Shown in pieces: positions 61,986 through 64,000 of a stretch of DNA of 64,000 bases. The first letter of the stretch is position 1. Each line of letters starts with the position of its first letter. Position numbers and translations under genes: made by a program. The notes beneath the pieces are model-generated. The model did no database searches, was not told the origin of the DNA, and saw only the letters and a list, made by a program, of their open reading frames with translations. The DNA lies in assembly GCA_013396525.1 (NCBI GenBank), contig VWYX01000013.1, forward strand, positions 1,149,888-1,213,887, read 5' to 3'. This DNA is from Chaetorhynchus papuensis (lineage: Eukaryota > Chordata > Aves > Passeriformes > Rhipiduridae).

Positions 61986-64000
61986 TAAACAGTGTAGCTT
62001 TTAAAGCGCCGTAGCTCTCCTTTATGTGCCTTGGCCTTCATTTGCTGAAATGCTTCAAGTTCACGGTGCTCAAGTAATTTTGGAAACGGGATGTAATTAC
62101 AAAGGTTTCTTATGCTTACCAACAGCTTTTTTGAACCAGTGTAATTATCATTACTTGTAGATACTGTAAATTGAATATCCTCTCCCCAATTACATTAAAC
62201 TCAAGGGTTGGCTGCTTAAGCAGCCAAATAAGAAAAGTTCACCCGTTACTATAAATAGCAAAATTGTTCTTTTAGTTCTGCTGACCTTTAAAGCAAAGTG
62301 CTTTTCACGATGTTGTCAGGTGTACATTATAAAGATAGCTTGTAATTAGACCTGTAATGAGGAAATCTGTTAGAATGGCTTTCTGAAAACTTCATTTATT
62401 CATTGTTTTCTAATTGCGTGACGGAATTAAAGTTTCAGAGTGCTTTAGGACTTTTAAAGGGCTGGCTGGTGTTTTGCAGCTCACCTGTTCTGACGGTGAT
62501 TTGTAGCTGCCCAGTGCTACTGCCACCGCTCAAAGGCGGCAGCTGTAGCTGCAGCAACTTAGCCCTGCCCTTTGAAAACAACATGGGGTCAACAGAATGA
62601 TTTATCTACTGATCCAAGGGTTTCTGTGATTAATTAATGTTTCTTCTCTCACTTCAGGAGACAGATAATAACTTAATTTGTAGTGGGCAGTGGAATAGAG
62701 AGAGGGAAAAGTGTTGGTTGCTGGATTTTGGTTTTCTTCGGTTAACTAAAGTAACTGTAGTCTTGCTGAAACATTGTCTCATCTGCTAGATGGACACAGA
62801 GCTTGAGTTAGTGAGTTGATGTGCCTGCCTTGGGTTCAGTTGGCATCCTGTCACGGCTTCACCAATTCTGTGTCTTGTCTTAAGAATACTGAAGGCATTG
62901 ATTGACTCTCATTTACTTGTGGTGACTGAAATTTTTAGTGCATTCCTACCGGCTAATATTTATTGCTTTCTTCGTTCTACTTTAATTAAAATCATACTTT
63001 TTATTCCTGTAGGAGCTTTCTTGTTAGTTGACATAACTTATATTTCCTGAGTGCGTCCTGGTGAGTGTCCTTCATGATGTGTCTTTAAAACATGCTTGGA
63101 CAGCACAAATTGAAAAGTGTCTTTGACAAAGAAAGAAACTTCATTTGCTTCAAGGGTAGAAAATTACAGCTGTAGGAAAAGAATAAAAAAAAATCTTTAT
63201 TTCATAGTGTAACACTGTAACATTTGAATGGAAATAATTACTGAGGGATTTTTAATGAAATGTAGTGCTAAAACAAAGGCAAAAAATAATTTGCAGCTTG
63301 GTCTGTTTTAAATGTGTTATTAGTCCATCCACAGCAACTCTTATCTAACAGTTTAATTAAATACCCTGCACAGTTTTATTTCTTGTTGAAAAATACTCAT
63401 GTTCATATTTGATACATTTATGAGTCTAAAATTAAGGAATAACTAACTCTCACAATTCTGGTTTTTCTTCCAATGTGTTCTCTCTCTTTCTGTATTTATT
63501 CTATTACATGATAGGCAAAGCTACTGTAAAGGTTGGTTATAAATTGTGGTGATAATATATTTCTCTTCTCACAAGAGTGGGAATATGTGAAGTACGTAGA
63601 CAGTATTTTATGCAAGTAAGTAGAGGGTACACTATAGGTAGCCACTACTGATAGACAGAATTTGTGTCTGATCTGTAACAATCCAAATGAAAACCAGAAC
63701 ATTCTCATGGCTCGTGAAATTAGACAAAGATACAAGCAATAGCAGTCTATTAGCATACAGGCAAACCCTTTTGCATAAACGCAAGAAGCAGACGTAGTAG
63801 TGGAGATGTGTAGAGATTAGCTAGAAATCTGAAGGCCTAGACTTAATTTAGTTGTTCCCTGTTACAGAACCTCAGCAGGTAAAAGTGTTTTTCTGTTGTC
63901 AAGCACCAGAAGACTGGTTCTAGCAGCATCTTGAGCAGGCTATCTGATAGGGTAGAATATGAGGAAAAGAGAGTAGGGAGTAACACAAGACTTAGAAGAT
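61986..64000. other. Non-coding tract downstream of CpG island 2
   Basis: No supported gene. The first 400 bp are TAATTA-rich and include the 20-bp palindrome at 62208-62227. From about 62.4 kb onward the sequence is ordinary AT-rich DNA with short chance frames. If transcription runs rightward from island 2, this is the start of intron 1. Confidence 0.6.
62208..62227. promoter_or_regulatory. 20-bp perfect palindrome
   Basis: TTGGCTGCTT is followed directly by its exact reverse complement AAGCAGCCAA. It sits in a block containing GTAATTAC-type words (about 62092), GTGTAATTATCATTAC (about 62139) and CCAATTACATTA (about 62186). A perfect 20-bp palindrome of mixed composition is rare by chance and could bind a dimeric factor; the identity of any factor is unknown. 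The half site TTGGC resembles the NFI half site. Confidence 0.5.

Noticed and set aside
1..64000. tRNA genes, rRNA, CRISPR arrays, bacterial or phage genes, intact retroviral LTRs
   Set aside because: A by-eye scan for the T-loop GGTTCRA pattern, regularly spaced repeats and paired LTR-like ends found none. The sequence is vertebrate-like throughout.

Overview
The window reads as vertebrate nuclear DNA, most likely avian. It is AT-rich, has no bacterial-style gene packing, holds two CpG-rich patches of promoter type, two short runs of N (17655-17849 and 53192-53408), few interspersed repeats, and one decayed element that I recognise as the 3' part of a CR1 LINE on the minus strand (about 4740-4950). 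CR1 as the recognisable repeat in an otherwise repeat-poor sequence is typical of birds and some other sauropsids. No species, chromosome or gene can be named from what is visible.

I find no protein-coding gene that I can support. The open frames are short, overlap one another on both strands, resemble no family I recognise, and are what AT-rich non-coding DNA plus two GC-rich islands would give by chance. The best reading is a large intron or intergenic tract containing two promoter-like islands about 44 kb apart.

Layout. 1-11.4 kb: AT-rich non-coding DNA with a cruciform-prone TG/TA/CA microsatellite, a short tandem repeat and the CR1 fragment. 11.40-11.56 kb: a polypyrimidine CTTTTT tract. 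11.6-17 kb: non-coding, with a T15G10 junction, a local tandem duplication near 13.25 kb and a possible ancient SINE trace near 14.15 kb. 17.15-18.11 kb: CpG island 1, interrupted by an assembly gap and holding a minus-strand G-quadruplex motif. 18-23 kb: non-coding, with an unassigned 133-bp sequence present twice in direct orientation (20088 and 22899), a near-perfect 18-bp hairpin (21495-21533) and a regulatory-looking block carrying a CTCF-like core. 23-53 kb: long non-coding stretch with scattered palindromes, a YY1-like site and a 34-nt segment at 51337-51370 bounded by very good splice signals. 53.4-61.5 kb: more non-coding DNA with several short inverted repeats and a TAAT-rich block near 60.0-60.5 kb. 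61.56-61.98 kb: CpG island 2, ending in a good plus-strand splice donor, followed by a TAATTA-rich block with a 20-bp perfect palindrome (62208-62227).

The items most worth checking are the duplicated 133-bp element, the possible exons, and the palindrome-bearing block downstream of island 2. I saw no operon, CRISPR array, phage, intact retroelement, tRNA or rRNA, and nothing that amounts to a new biological system.
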